Assembly (NCBI RefSeq): GCF_000183725.1
Contig: NC_014762.1
Location: forward strand, 558,001-622,000
Length of the DNA: 64,000 bases
Source of the DNA: Sulfuricurvum kujiense DSM 16994
GTDB lineage: Bacteria > Campylobacterota > Campylobacteria > Campylobacterales > Sulfurimonadaceae
Reading direction: 5' to 3'
The position numbers were made by a program, and so were the translations under genes. How positions within the stretch are numbered: the first letter of the stretch is position 1; each line of letters opens with the position of its first letter. Positions 1 to 9,452 of the stretch are shown piece after piece. Under the pieces are notes generated by a model. It worked only from the letters and a program-made list of their open reading frames with translations. It ran no database searches and was not told the DNA's origin.

Positions 1-308
1 AGCACTACCATCCGATTCGCCTTAGCTGCAAACAAGATACTCAAGTCTTGGTCGATACCCTTAGCAGTTTGATGGATCACGAGAATGACGGCGAGGAGAT
101 GATGCTTATATCAGCGCGTCAAATCAGCGCAACCGAGGGGGCTGTCCGTTCCATCGACGAGGCGTATGAACCGCTTCGTGACGGAGAACTGGAATTCTTC
201 TCATTCCATATCAACGCCGCGATCCGATATGTTGCTTCGATCAGCCGGCCGTATGAGCTTGATGAGATGTTTGACCGGATGTTCGGTCAGTTTTGTCTGG
301 GGAAATAA
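1..308 (+). CDS. mnmE: MnmE (TrmE) tRNA modification GTPase, C-terminal end only
   Basis: The reading frame is open from the left edge of the window and ends with a TAA at 306-308. Only about the last 101 residues are present, so the G domain lies outside. The visible part matches the end of MnmE: an LISARQ helix followed by the family's terminal signature, here MFGQFCLGK, whose cysteine is the conserved C-terminal Cys. MnmE acts with MnmG to modify the wobble uridine of certain tRNAs. The stop codon overlaps the ATG of the next gene by one base, so the two are probably co-translated. The family call rests on the C-terminal signature alone but that signature is distinctive. Confidence 0.85.
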   Translation, partial: HYHPIRLSCKQDTQVLVDTLSSLMDHENDGEEMMLISARQISATEGAVRSIDEAYEPLRDGELEFFSFHINAAIRYVASISRPYELDEMFDRMFGQFCLGK

Positions 309-700
309 TGGGTGCTATTATCGCGATCGACCTGGGACTGAAGCGGATAGGACTGGCGCTGAGCTACGGTAACACTCTGGTAACGCCATTGCCGGCCATC
401 GAGCGGAAAAACCGTAATCAGGCGGCTAACGATGTCAAAAAAGTGCTGAACGAATACGAGGCGACTACGGTGGTAGTCGGTATCCCGATGGGGAGTACGA
501 CTGAGGATGAGATGCGCCGTCGTGTGGCGCACTTTATGAATTTGGTCGAATTTAACGGAGAGATTGCCTATCAGGACGAGTCGCACAGTTCCAAAGAAGC
601 GGAAGAATTGATGAAAGGGGACATACGCTACAAACGTGACGGGCGTATCGACTCCCTTTCGGCAAAGATTATTTTGGAACGCTATTTGAAAATTATTTGA
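308..700 (+). CDS. ruvX: RuvX/YqgF-family pre-16S rRNA nuclease / Holliday junction resolvase-like protein
   Basis: A 130-residue protein with an RNase H-like fold. It begins with AIDLGLKRIG, which carries the first catalytic Asp, has the family VVGIPMG strand, then DESHSSKEAEE, and ends with DGRIDSLSAKIILERYL, which carries the last acidic residue. Length is normal for the family. YqgF proteins process the 5' end of pre-16S rRNA, and a resolvase role has also been proposed. The ATG at 308 was chosen because GGGGA lies just upstream and homologues start at MGAIIAIDLG. The gene overlaps the mnmE stop by one base and converges on the next gene with no spacer. Confidence 0.88.
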   Translation: MGAIIAIDLGLKRIGLALSYGNTLVTPLPAIERKNRNQAANDVKKVLNEYEATTVVVGIPMGSTTEDEMRRRVAHFMNLVEFNGEIAYQDESHSSKEAEELMKGDIRYKRDGRIDSLSAKIILERYLKII

Positions 701-1339
701 TCAAACCGCTTTGAAAAACTCTGCAGCTTCGGCTTCGTCATCGGTGAGGGTGGTAAAATCTTCATCGTTTTCCAGTTTATCTTTAATCGTTGCCGCGCAA
801 TAATCAAATCCGATTTGACGTGCGTGTTCCACATCAAATACAAATCCCAAACCGCTGAACTGATACGGCTCTTCTTGCTCGATGCAGAGCAAAATTCCCT
901 CACACTGCGCTTCGAATTGCTCGACGATGTCGCGATAGCCGATATTAAACTCGGTTGCGTGCCATCCTATATCTTCCAGTGGTTTATCGGAAAATTCGGC
1001 GATGCCGTCTCCGGAGGTATCGTCGTATAAAGAGCGTTTTTGGTTGTATCCGATAATGCTTTGCCATGCACCGGAGGCTTTGATAAGGAGTCGATCATCA
1101 TCCTCGACGATACGGTAATTGTCTCCGATCATCGATGCAATCGGACGGGAAAGATCGGTTGAGAGGGGGGAGAGGGGCGCAACGGAACCTTCGTAAATAG
1201 AGATCAGGGTATGCGGTAACGGTTCGTAATGTATCTCGCCGTTATAGGCAATGGCAAAGCGTTTTGCGGAGTTTACCGCACGCAAAAAATCACTTTTGGA
1301 TACGATGATAATCTCTTTAAAAAGGTTGAATTTTTTCAT
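701..1339 (-). CDS. Conserved hypothetical protein, 212 aa
   Basis: I do not recognise the family. The protein is soluble, acidic towards the C-terminus (a run rich in Asp and Glu around residues 190-206) and has no signal peptide or membrane segment. The start at 1339 has AGGGGA at good spacing. Its stop abuts the ruvX stop at 700/701, so the two genes converge without intergenic DNA. Base composition looks like its neighbours, so there is no sign of transfer. It is divergent from ilvC, with a 165-bp region between them holding the ilvC promoter. A role cannot be assigned from sequence. Confidence 0.7.
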   Translation of the reverse strand: MKKFNLFKEIIIVSKSDFLRAVNSAKRFAIAYNGEIHYEPLPHTLISIYEGSVAPLSPLSTDLSRPIASMIGDNYRIVEDDDRLLIKASGAWQSIIGYNQKRSLYDDTSGDGIAEFSDKPLEDIGWHATEFNIGYRDIVEQFEAQCEGILLCIEQEEPYQFSGLGFVFDVEHARQIGFDYCAATIKDKLENDEDFTTLTDDEAEAAEFFKAV

Positions 1340-1455
1340 GAAAATCCCCTATGTTTTTGGGTGAATTGTAGCACGGGATCGTTTGGACATCCTTAGCGAA
1401 CGATTTAGCAAGATGCCATAAGGGTGCGCTAATTTTTTTTTATGCAAAAGTGGGA

Positions 1456-1461
1456 TATAAT
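1456..1461 (+). promoter_or_regulatory. Probable -10 element of the ilvC promoter
   Basis: A perfect TATAAT lies 43 bp before the ilvC start, preceded by a T-rich stretch (about 1431-1441) in place of a clear -35 box. Campylobacterota sigma-70 promoters typically show this pattern. AAGGAT at 1494-1499 is the ribosome binding site of ilvC. Confidence 0.6.
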
Positions 1462-1483
1462 TCGCCAAATTTTAAGCCAATGA

Positions 1484-2527
<1,044 letters not shown>

Positions 2528-2533
2528 TTCCCC

Positions 2534-2558
2534 TTTTCAGAGCGCTTTGCTCTGAAAA
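2534..2558 (+). terminator. Hairpin after ilvC
   Basis: Perfect 10-bp arms TTTTCAGAGC and GCTCTGAAAA enclose a 5-base loop. It follows the ilvC stop by 7 bp. The downstream T run is short (CTTCTTT), so it may be a partial terminator or attenuator before the deacetylase gene. Confidence 0.65.
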
Positions 2559-2584
2559 CTTCTTTGAAAGAGGTTCCTTCTTTT

Positions 2585-3619
2585 ATGAAAAAACAGCCTC
2601 GACTTCCCAGCTATTTTTCTTTAAAATCACTTGCTATAGCGCTAATTGTACTTCTGGTTACCCTTTTGGCAGTACTTATCGGCTATTTTATAGGATTTAA
2701 TCAGGCTGAAGAGCAGCTTGCCGCAGAGCGTGAAAAGACTCAAAATCTGGTTCAAAAAATTTCACAAATTGCAAAAGTTGATGAGGCGAATCTTTCTCGA
2801 ATCAAGCCGAAAGAGAGACTTCAAGAGGATGAGATCCGTCGTCTGAAAAACGAACTTGAAGAGTTGTTGAGACGGGAGAGGATGCACGAAGAGGTAAGCC
2901 CTCGGCATGAATATGCACCCGATGACAAAAAAGCTCCTCCTCCGCCTCCGCCGGTACGTTCTCCCCGTCCGGTCGGCTCAGAAGCCAAGCTGGTCATTAT
3001 AATCGATGACGTATCTTATGCTCGTGACGTAAAGGCGATTCAATCGACGGGATTGCCGTTGGTGATGTCGTTTCTTCCCCCAAGTCCGCGTCATCCCGAT
3101 TCAGCGGCCTTAGCAAAACAGCAGGGGACGTATATGGTCCATTTGCCTTTGGAAGCGGTTGCTTTTCACGATGAAGAGCCAAATACCCTTCGTATCGGCA
3201 GTACGGAAGAGGAGATTGAAAAACGCTTAGATGCTCTTAAACAACTCTATCCGAATGTCCATTATATAAACAATCATACCGGATCAAAATTCACATCCGA
3301 TTCAGCTGCGATGGATAAACTGATCCGCATCATGAAAAAAGAGGGGCTGCAATTTGTGGACAGCCGAACGATTGGTACAAGCAAAGGTCGTGAAGCAACC
3401 GAAAAACACGGTATGCGCTATTTGACGCGCGATGTATTTTTGGACGACCAAGACGGTGTCGGAAATGTCAAAAAACAGATCAGGGACGCAGTCGAGAAAG
3501 CAAAGCGGTACGGAACCGCTATCGCTATCGGACATCCACGTAAAGATACGATTCAGGCGCTTAAAGAATCCAAAGATATTCTCGGTGAGGTTCGTTTGGT
3601 CGGAATCGGCCAAATTTGA
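2585..3619 (+). CDS. Divergent polysaccharide deacetylase family protein, membrane-anchored
   Basis: A protein of about 344 residues with a short basic N-terminus and one transmembrane helix (roughly residues 15-40). A charged, probably coiled segment follows to about residue 115, then a proline-rich linker, and a C-terminal domain of about 220 residues. That domain begins with KLVIIIDDVS and contains MSFLPPSPRHP, MVHLPLEA and AIAIGHPRKDT, which fit the divergent polysaccharide deacetylase (YibQ-like) family. It probably acts in the periplasm on a cell-envelope glycan, but substrates for this family are poorly defined. ATG at 2585 is preferred over an upstream TTG because AAAGAGG lies about 11 bases before it. 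Confidence 0.75.
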   Translation: MKKQPRLPSYFSLKSLAIALIVLLVTLLAVLIGYFIGFNQAEEQLAAEREKTQNLVQKISQIAKVDEANLSRIKPKERLQEDEIRRLKNELEELLRRERMHEEVSPRHEYAPDDKKAPPPPPPVRSPRPVGSEAKLVIIIDDVSYARDVKAIQSTGLPLVMSFLPPSPRHPDSAALAKQQGTYMVHLPLEAVAFHDEEPNTLRIGSTEEEIEKRLDALKQLYPNVHYINNHTGSKFTSDSAAMDKLIRIMKKEGLQFVDSRTIGTSKGREATEKHGMRYLTRDVFLDDQDGVGNVKKQIRDAVEKAKRYGTAIAIGHPRKDTIQALKESKDILGEVRLVGIGQI

Positions 3620-3620
3620 A

Positions 3621-3642
3621 CCGAAACCTTTTATCCTTTCGG
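3621..3642. terminator. Weak hairpin between convergent genes
   Basis: Arms CCGAAA and TTTCGG with a 10-base loop lie between the convergent deacetylase and flippase genes. With only 6 bp of stem it is a weak candidate for a bidirectional terminator. Confidence 0.35.
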
Positions 3643-3659
3643 CATTCAAATATAAGTGT

Positions 3660-4979
3660 TTAATAAAAACTAAATACTTTGAGCCCGCCGAATTCCTTTT
3701 TGACTTTGACGATGAATGCCAGCATATAAAAAAAACTGGTACTTAGGTGTGCGGCAATAATTCCGTTTAATCCATAGAAGTAGGTCAAAGTACTTCCTGC
3801 CACGAAAAGAAATACGACGCAGAGAACAAACACTTTATTGATGTAGTCGGTAAAGCCGCCGTACAAAAGAAAACGCAGCGCCAGTTTCCCTATTTCCAAA
3901 AATATTTGTGAAACCGCCAAATACACTAATGCTTCATAGACACCGCTGTATTCTCCGTTTTTCCCGTAGTATCCGAGTATCCTTTCCCCAAAAAACAGAT
4001 AGATAAAAAATAGGTTCAAAGTCAAAATAAATACGACAAGATTTGATTTGTTGATAAGGGCTTGAAGCTCGCTCTCCGAATCCGGATTATGTAGAAATTT
4101 GCTGATGTGCGGGGAGAGTACGTATGTAGAAGCCTGCGAAATAAGGACGAAAAAACCGACGAGAATGACAAGAACGGAATAATAGCCGACTACATGTTCG
4201 CTTAGCTGCGTTATTTCCAAAATGATTTTATCGATGTATAAAAAGATTAAGAAAACGATATTTGCAAACGCATATTTAATCGAAGAGGTTTTCCATTGGC
4301 TCTCTTGGTCACTATGCTCTTTTTGGCCGAGCAATAAGAGTTTCATGGGGGCAATCGGCTCATATTTGCTGTTATAAACTTTTAGTGCGATAAATCCGAG
4401 AATGAGAAATACGAATGAATATCCGCCTGCTAAAAGTATGCTGCCCGCTTTTATCTTCGCCACATTGAAAGCCAGTACAAAAACCGACCAAAGAAGAATA
4501 TATCTGCCAATCGAGTCGATTATCGCAGAATGCAAGACATTGTTTTTGCCGTTGAGATAAGCTATGAGTAGGGCGTATAGTGCCGCAAACGGTGCGACCA
4601 AAAGCATAAATACGACCGTATGAACCGAGTCGAACAGTTCTGTATCGTAGATTTTGATAATAATCAGAGATAGAAAAATCATAACGACGAATAAAAAATA
4701 AATCATAAAAACTTTTCGGATAAAACTGAAATTCCATCCGATGAACATTCTCGAATCACTGGCTCTTTCCGATAGGGGGATGTAACGCATGACGCTGAGT
4801 TCCGTACCGAATAAAATAAGGGTGGCGGCGATCTCCAGTACATTTAATCCGATACAGAAATCGCCGTAGGCATCCGCTTCCATTTGATGTGTCAGAAATC
4901 GGTGGAAGAGGATATTCAGCGTATACCCCAGTACGGAAAGGATAATCAAAAAGGGTACGATGTTTTTTTTGTCGGTCAT
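3660..4979 (-). CDS. Polysaccharide/oligosaccharide flippase-like membrane protein (MOP superfamily)
   Basis: A 439-residue, very hydrophobic protein with about 12 to 14 membrane segments running the whole length and short charged loops. The pattern, with LSVMRYIPLSE after the second helix, resembles Wzx-type flippases of the MOP superfamily, which move lipid-linked sugars or small products across the inner membrane. It is the last gene of a five-gene minus-strand set and lies 1 bp after the ATP-grasp-like gene, so it is likely translationally coupled to it. No glycosyltransferase lies nearby. It may therefore export the product of the upstream enzymes rather than a conventional glycan; this is inference. 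Confidence 0.65.
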   Translation of the reverse strand: MTDKKNIVPFLIILSVLGYTLNILFHRFLTHQMEADAYGDFCIGLNVLEIAATLILFGTELSVMRYIPLSERASDSRMFIGWNFSFIRKVFMIYFLFVVMIFLSLIIIKIYDTELFDSVHTVVFMLLVAPFAALYALLIAYLNGKNNVLHSAIIDSIGRYILLWSVFVLAFNVAKIKAGSILLAGGYSFVFLILGFIALKVYNSKYEPIAPMKLLLLGQKEHSDQESQWKTSSIKYAFANIVFLIFLYIDKIILEITQLSEHVVGYYSVLVILVGFFVLISQASTYVLSPHISKFLHNPDSESELQALINKSNLVVFILTLNLFFIYLFFGERILGYYGKNGEYSGVYEALVYLAVSQIFLEIGKLALRFLLYGGFTDYINKVFVLCVVFLFVAGSTLTYFYGLNGIIAAHLSTSFFYMLAFIVKVKKEFGGLKVFSFY

Positions 4980-4980
4980 T

Positions 4981-6189
4981 TTATTTTACGATGACTACCG
5001 GCATCATCGGACTGAGGCCGAACGGATCGCTAAAGCCGTAAGACCTGAAATTCGAAAATTCTCCGTTAAAAAATTCGACGCGAAGCTGGCTTCTCCACGG
5101 TTCAACGGCCTCTTTGTTCTCATTTTCGTAATATATTATTTCCGCATTAAAACATTCTTGGGCAATGTATATATCCGCTTTTTCGGAAAAAATTTCCTCA
5201 ATCTGCTCAATACTCGGTTCTATGAATACCCCTTGCGTATGATAGTTGTCGATGGGCTTTAGTACGAGATTTTCTCTGCCGCCGAAAAATGAGCACACAT
5301 GATGGACGCTTGAAAAATCTTTTAGCGAAGCTGATTTTAGCGTAACGCTTTGCAATGCGGCTATCTCATCGTCGCTAAGGCCGTGCTGTTTTTTTTCGAG
5401 CGCGGAGAGATCGTTCAAAAATCTTTTGTCGCCGATGGTCCAGCACCATGGATTCGGAAAAAACGATTCGGGAGTTTTGTGAAATAAATCCGTGTAGTTT
5501 TTAAACTCTTCGGGATTATGTTCCCAAATTCTGGGAATGACAATGTTAAATACGCCGTCAAATTCTTCACCGTCCCACATCGCTTTACCCGTATCGGAAT
5601 AGCCGGCGTCTTTTGCATATACGACTTTCGCCCGCACACCGTTTTTGTTCAAAAAGTTTTCAATGTACTTGTAATGTTCGAAATAGTGGACGCTCAGTCC
5701 CAAATGATTAATGCTTAGCGCAATTTTGTCCCCTCCAAAACGTTCTTTTAAAAATTTTGCCAATCTCACTTCGAATCCTTCGGCAAATACTTCAAGCTCC
5801 ATATCGAAGTTTTTGGAAAACAGTTTCGGAAAGAGCTCTACCAGACCGAAATGGCCGGGGAGAAAAAAATTAAGCTCTATCAACCGTATTTCGTCTCCGT
5901 CGATATGAAAATCGGCACTTCCGAAAAAATCTTTTTTCTCGATCGGAAACTTCGGTAAAAACCATCCTCTTTCGTATACGCGTTCTTGGTACTCGCTTGA
6001 GCCCAAAAACTTCATCAGTGCGGGTAAAATGCTCTCCCGTATTTTTTGGGCATTGCGCTCTCTTAGAAAATAGGGTCCCGTCGAAATGGCATACAGTTTT
6101 CCTACCTCTTTTTCAAAATCCGCTTGATACGCTTTGTAGCGTTCCGGGGTGAAATTTTCCCGATAATATTTTTGGTAGTTGATGAGCAT
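4981..6189 (-). CDS. ATP-grasp-like ligase candidate (glutathionylspermidine-synthase-like)
   Basis: A 402-residue soluble protein not confidently placed. Residues 101-112 (IRLIELNFFLPG) resemble the acidic/Asn strand that precedes the ATP-grasp domain in glutathionylspermidine-synthase-like and circularly permuted ATP-grasp enzymes. Residues 308-311 (LVLK) with K311 fit the first nucleotide-binding lysine, and YIAQE (341-345) fits the hinge strand with its Glu. The C-terminal stretch of 366-396 has Arg, Glu and Asn residues in positions expected for metal and phosphate ligands. Such enzymes join a carboxylate to an amine or thiol through an acyl phosphate. Spacing is 3 bp from the upstream ligase and 1 bp from the flippase, so it is part of one operon. 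Confidence 0.5.
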   Translation of the reverse strand: MLINYQKYYRENFTPERYKAYQADFEKEVGKLYAISTGPYFLRERNAQKIRESILPALMKFLGSSEYQERVYERGWFLPKFPIEKKDFFGSADFHIDGDEIRLIELNFFLPGHFGLVELFPKLFSKNFDMELEVFAEGFEVRLAKFLKERFGGDKIALSINHLGLSVHYFEHYKYIENFLNKNGVRAKVVYAKDAGYSDTGKAMWDGEEFDGVFNIVIPRIWEHNPEEFKNYTDLFHKTPESFFPNPWCWTIGDKRFLNDLSALEKKQHGLSDDEIAALQSVTLKSASLKDFSSVHHVCSFFGGRENLVLKPIDNYHTQGVFIEPSIEQIEEIFSEKADIYIAQECFNAEIIYYENENKEAVEPWRSQLRVEFFNGEFSNFRSYGFSDPFGLSPMMPVVIVK

Positions 6190-6192
6190 TTT

Positions 6193-7695
6193 TTATCCTT
6201 TGATTAAAATCGAGGTGCCGCTTTGCACCAATTGGCTGCTTAACTCGTCTCTTTTGATTTTCCCTAAATCCGTTCGGGGTATCCGGCGCTCGAAATAGAT
6301 TTTTTTCGGGATTTTGTAGCGGTAGAGGTCGGTCTTATCGCACTTAAAGGATTTGCTTAGCAGTGCGGCCGCCTCCCGTGCTAAAGCCTCTTTATCGGTC
6401 GCATCCTCTTTCAAGACGACCGCCAAACCTATCTGTGTCGCCCCTTGTTCGTCGATCAGCGGACAAACGCCGACGTCTTTGATATCTTTATGCATCGATA
6501 AAATAGCTTCGATCTCCATCGGAAATACTTTCAGCCCGTCTAGACTGATCGTATCCTTTATCCTTCCGATGACATGGATAAAACCGTTTTCATCGATCCG
6601 CCCGATATCTCCGCTTTGAAACCACCCCTCGTCAAATGAGGCCGCTTCATCATGCAGATAACCCTTCATGACATTGCCCCCTTTGATGTAAATTTCACCT
6701 TCTCCCGCGTCATTTTTGTTGTGGAGCTTGATGGCTACCCCTTTTGAGGGCTTTCCGGTCAAATGCATAAACTTCCCGTTTTCCCGGCACACATTGACAA
6801 TGCTTCGACTTGCTTCGGTAGAGCCGTAATAGGTGCAAAATCGTAAATCAGGAAGCAGTTCCAGCAGCTCAGCGATGGTCTCTTTTTTCATAGGTGTAAC
6901 ATTCGCAAGAGCGTATCGAAGCGTTTTTCCGGCTGTTTTCAATTTCTCTTTGCGGGTGTTTAACATTTTGGTAATCAATCCCGGCGTCAATAATATGCCG
7001 GTTGCGGACTCTTCTTCTATAGACTCAAGCAGCATATCGAGCCCCTTGTCGTCCAGACTGCTGTAGAATCCCGGGAAAAGCCGTATCGTGTTCCCCTGCA
7101 TCAAAGCGGCATGAAAATGCCCCAATCCTCCCGTAGACCCAAGCGGCAGTAAAATAATCTCTTTCTCCTCTCCCTCTCTTATACCGGCAAGCTCTATCAG
7201 CGTTTCGGTGACAAAGCGGATATTGTCATGCGTTGTCAATACCGCTTTGGGCGAAGAGGTTGTGCCGCTCGTAAACATGACATAGGCGATCTCATAAGAA
7301 TCGCATCCGTAGGTAGGCTTCAAATCAAGATGTGCCGGAAAATCCAATACGGGTACAGAAGAGAATTTTTTTTTGAACATGTTGCTGACAACCGCTTTGG
7401 CAGAGGTATGCTCAGCTGCAAATTCTACGTACTCATCCTCTCGCTCGGGATACAAATGAACACTTACCGCACCGATATTCAGCAGTGCCGTGTAGGTAAG
7501 CAGATGTTCGCTTTTTTGATCCAGATGGATCACGACATAATCTGCTTTTTTGATCCCTTGTCGGATAAAAAATGTAGAAAGTTTGGCAACCTCTTCGTAA
7601 AACGAACCGAAACTCCAGCTTTTTGTCCCCTCTTTTAAAAAAAGCTTTTGAGGGTTCTGCGTCGCATGCTTTTTCAAATACTCCAGTATAGTCAT
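6193..7695 (-). CDS. AMP-dependent synthetase/ligase (adenylate-forming enzyme)
   Basis: A 500-residue ANL-superfamily enzyme. The P-loop A3 motif is at about 140-153 (MFTSGTTSSPKAVL), A5 is YYGSTEAS, A7 is WFQSGDIGRID, A8 is GRIKDTISLDGLKVFP, and A10 is RTDLGKIKRDEL with the catalytic Lys at about 479. All core motifs are intact, so it should activate a carboxylic acid as an acyl-adenylate and pass it to a thiol or amine. The substrate cannot be read from sequence. No carrier-protein domain is fused and none was seen nearby, which argues against a standard NRPS or PKS role; CoA or the neighbouring enzymes may be the acceptor. The start overlaps the racemase gene's stop by 4 bp. Confidence 0.85.
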   Translation of the reverse strand: MTILEYLKKHATQNPQKLFLKEGTKSWSFGSFYEEVAKLSTFFIRQGIKKADYVVIHLDQKSEHLLTYTALLNIGAVSVHLYPEREDEYVEFAAEHTSAKAVVSNMFKKKFSSVPVLDFPAHLDLKPTYGCDSYEIAYVMFTSGTTSSPKAVLTTHDNIRFVTETLIELAGIREGEEKEIILLPLGSTGGLGHFHAALMQGNTIRLFPGFYSSLDDKGLDMLLESIEEESATGILLTPGLITKMLNTRKEKLKTAGKTLRYALANVTPMKKETIAELLELLPDLRFCTYYGSTEASRSIVNVCRENGKFMHLTGKPSKGVAIKLHNKNDAGEGEIYIKGGNVMKGYLHDEAASFDEGWFQSGDIGRIDENGFIHVIGRIKDTISLDGLKVFPMEIEAILSMHKDIKDVGVCPLIDEQGATQIGLAVVLKEDATDKEALAREAAALLSKSFKCDKTDLYRYKIPKKIYFERRIPRTDLGKIKRDELSSQLVQSGTSILIKG

Positions 7696-8594
7696 CGTAA
7701 CTTCTTTTTGGCTATTTCTGCAAACGTGATATGCAGCGGATCGATTAACTCAATATGACTCAAGTACTCTTGTATCTCTTTGCACGCGTATTTTTTTAAA
7801 TATTCCACGATAATCGGCATTTCAGTGCAGCCGAGCAGAATGATTTCCGCTTCCCACTCTTTTAGTTTCATAAACACTTTTGTAGCGCTGTTGAGTATCC
7901 GCTCTTTATCAAACGATTTAACCCCTTCGATAGCATTATTTAGATCATTTTGACACGCCATAAGAGCAGGCACGTCTTCAAGCGAACGCAGGGATGAAGA
8001 TTTTCCGTAGACTCCTCTTTTGGAAGAAAATGCGGTTTGCAGTACGATACTTTTTTTGTTATCAAACAGGTGTGAATTCTTTTCAACCGAAGTTTTTAGG
8101 GAGTTGAATCTTAGTTTTTCCGACAGGTTCGGAGAATGTTCCGACGCACGATTAATTGCCTCATCCATAAACGGATGGGCACTGTTGCATAAAACGACCA
8201 GCTCTATCTCTTTTGCAGTCGGGCAGCAGGAGAAGGCGTTTATCAGCGCATCGGAAAGGGTAGGGGTAATATCGGTATGGGAACTTCTTTGGGGAACGGC
8301 ACATGCCTGAAAAAGTGTAACGGGGATGTTTGTTTTTTCCAGAGTCTCACGCATACCGTATACACCGGCGAGCGGTCCCATACCGCCTAAAAGCAGCATA
8401 TGCGTATCATTGGTGTGTGAGGGTGCTCGAAACGAAAAGGAGCTGCAGGCAAAACTTTGATCTTTTACCTTGTGGCCTAAACCCTGCAGTGTTTGCGCCT
8501 CTTTTTGCAATTGCTTTTCATACGCATTCAAATGCTCTCGCATCTGTATCGGACAGTCGGCAGTTCTAACGAAAAGAGGAGAGAAACGTTCCAT
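7692..8594 (-). CDS. Aspartate/glutamate racemase family protein
   Basis: A 300-residue protein with the Asp/Glu racemase signatures: LLGGMGPLAG near residue 70, the first catalytic Cys in LCNSAH (C136) and the second in LLGCTEMP (C256). Both thiols of the two-base mechanism are present, so a PLP-independent racemase or epimerase activity is plausible. The roughly 60-residue N-terminal extension before the glycine-rich motif is unusual. It is not the peptidoglycan MurI type by context: it sits 5 bp from a candidate oxygenase and overlaps an adenylate-forming ligase. It probably supplies or tailors an amino-acid building block for that operon. Confidence 0.75.
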   Translation of the reverse strand: MERFSPLFVRTADCPIQMREHLNAYEKQLQKEAQTLQGLGHKVKDQSFACSSFSFRAPSHTNDTHMLLLGGMGPLAGVYGMRETLEKTNIPVTLFQACAVPQRSSHTDITPTLSDALINAFSCCPTAKEIELVVLCNSAHPFMDEAINRASEHSPNLSEKLRFNSLKTSVEKNSHLFDNKKSIVLQTAFSSKRGVYGKSSSLRSLEDVPALMACQNDLNNAIEGVKSFDKERILNSATKVFMKLKEWEAEIILLGCTEMPIIVEYLKKYACKEIQEYLSHIELIDPLHITFAEIAKKKLR

Positions 8595-8599
8595 AGCGA

Positions 8600-9421
8600 T
8601 TAATCAAACTTTTGTGCAATGGCTTCTAACGCTTCGGTGATGGAATCTACATAGGTGACGATTACCTCTGCCATGGTTGAGGTATCGACTTTTTCTCCCG
8701 ATGCCTCTTCGTATTTTTCAATGGCATGGATAACCGCCATAAAATGGTGTATCTCCGTTTCATATTCATTATGGACGTCGATATAGCGTATCGCATCTTC
8801 TAGCGCTTTGCCTTCGATGCCGTAAAAACTACTCATGCTGTATTTGAATGTTTCGTATGCGTAGGCATATTCCGCATGATTGTAAAATTCTGAAATCATA
8901 TTGATACATAAAGCATAAGGAATCGATTTTAGGAGCATCCCTCGGTAAACCCACTGCGAAAAGTTATTTGCCTTTTGAATATCGTACTTGGAGAGTTTCC
9001 ATTCGTCGCTTTTTGTGAGTGAAAAAGCAAATTCATCGTACAATCTGCCGTGTGATATTGCGTCAAAACCGATTCCCAAATCCTCATGGCTGGTTTGCGC
9101 ATTAAAGGCGGACGACTCCAGATAGCTTAATTTCTTTTTTTCATCGCTGCACTCCATGCCCAATATGTTGAGACGGCAAGAGACACCGTAGATAGGGAGC
9201 ATTTTTAGATGGGTCATTTTCCAGCCGTTTAGAAAAAAACTCATCGTTTCATCGGAATATTTTTTGGCACATATTTTTTGAAACAGTGCTTCAATGATGG
9301 CAAACTTATCCGCTTTGCTCTTGATGGTTTTGTCAATCGTCTCTTTAATGTCGCTTGAGGGTAACATAGCGATGACCTCGCCCATTTTGTCCAACATAGA
9401 TTTTTTTATCAATACACCCAT
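8600..9421 (-). CDS. Heme-oxygenase-fold (TenA/PqqC/HDO-like) oxygenase candidate
   Basis: A 273-residue all-helical protein without signal peptide. Likely metal or cofactor residues are SHEDLG (111-116) with a second His at 124 (SHGRLYDE), E178 and H182 in the helix after residue 172, and the closely packed DVHNEYETEIHH (215-226). This His/Glu-rich helix layout resembles the heme-oxygenase-like diiron oxidase and TenA/PqqC superfamily, though the last motif spacing (H-x3-E-x3-H) differs by one from the common H-x3-D-x2-H. Such enzymes carry out N-oxygenation, desaturation or C-C cleavage on amino or fatty acids. AAGGAA precedes the ATG. It opens the five-gene enzyme set, 31 bp after the giant gene. 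Confidence 0.5.
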   Translation of the reverse strand: MGVLIKKSMLDKMGEVIAMLPSSDIKETIDKTIKSKADKFAIIEALFQKICAKKYSDETMSFFLNGWKMTHLKMLPIYGVSCRLNILGMECSDEKKKLSYLESSAFNAQTSHEDLGIGFDAISHGRLYDEFAFSLTKSDEWKLSKYDIQKANNFSQWVYRGMLLKSIPYALCINMISEFYNHAEYAYAYETFKYSMSSFYGIEGKALEDAIRYIDVHNEYETEIHHFMAVIHAIEKYEEASGEKVDTSTMAEVIVTYVDSITEALEAIAQKFD

Positions 9422-9452
9422 ATGATTTCCTTTTTTTTGAAATTAATTTTTA

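Noticed and set aside
6193-7695. An NRPS module for the adenylating enzyme
   Set aside because: There is no condensation or carrier domain, and no carrier protein gene nearby. A free-standing ANL ligase is the safer call.
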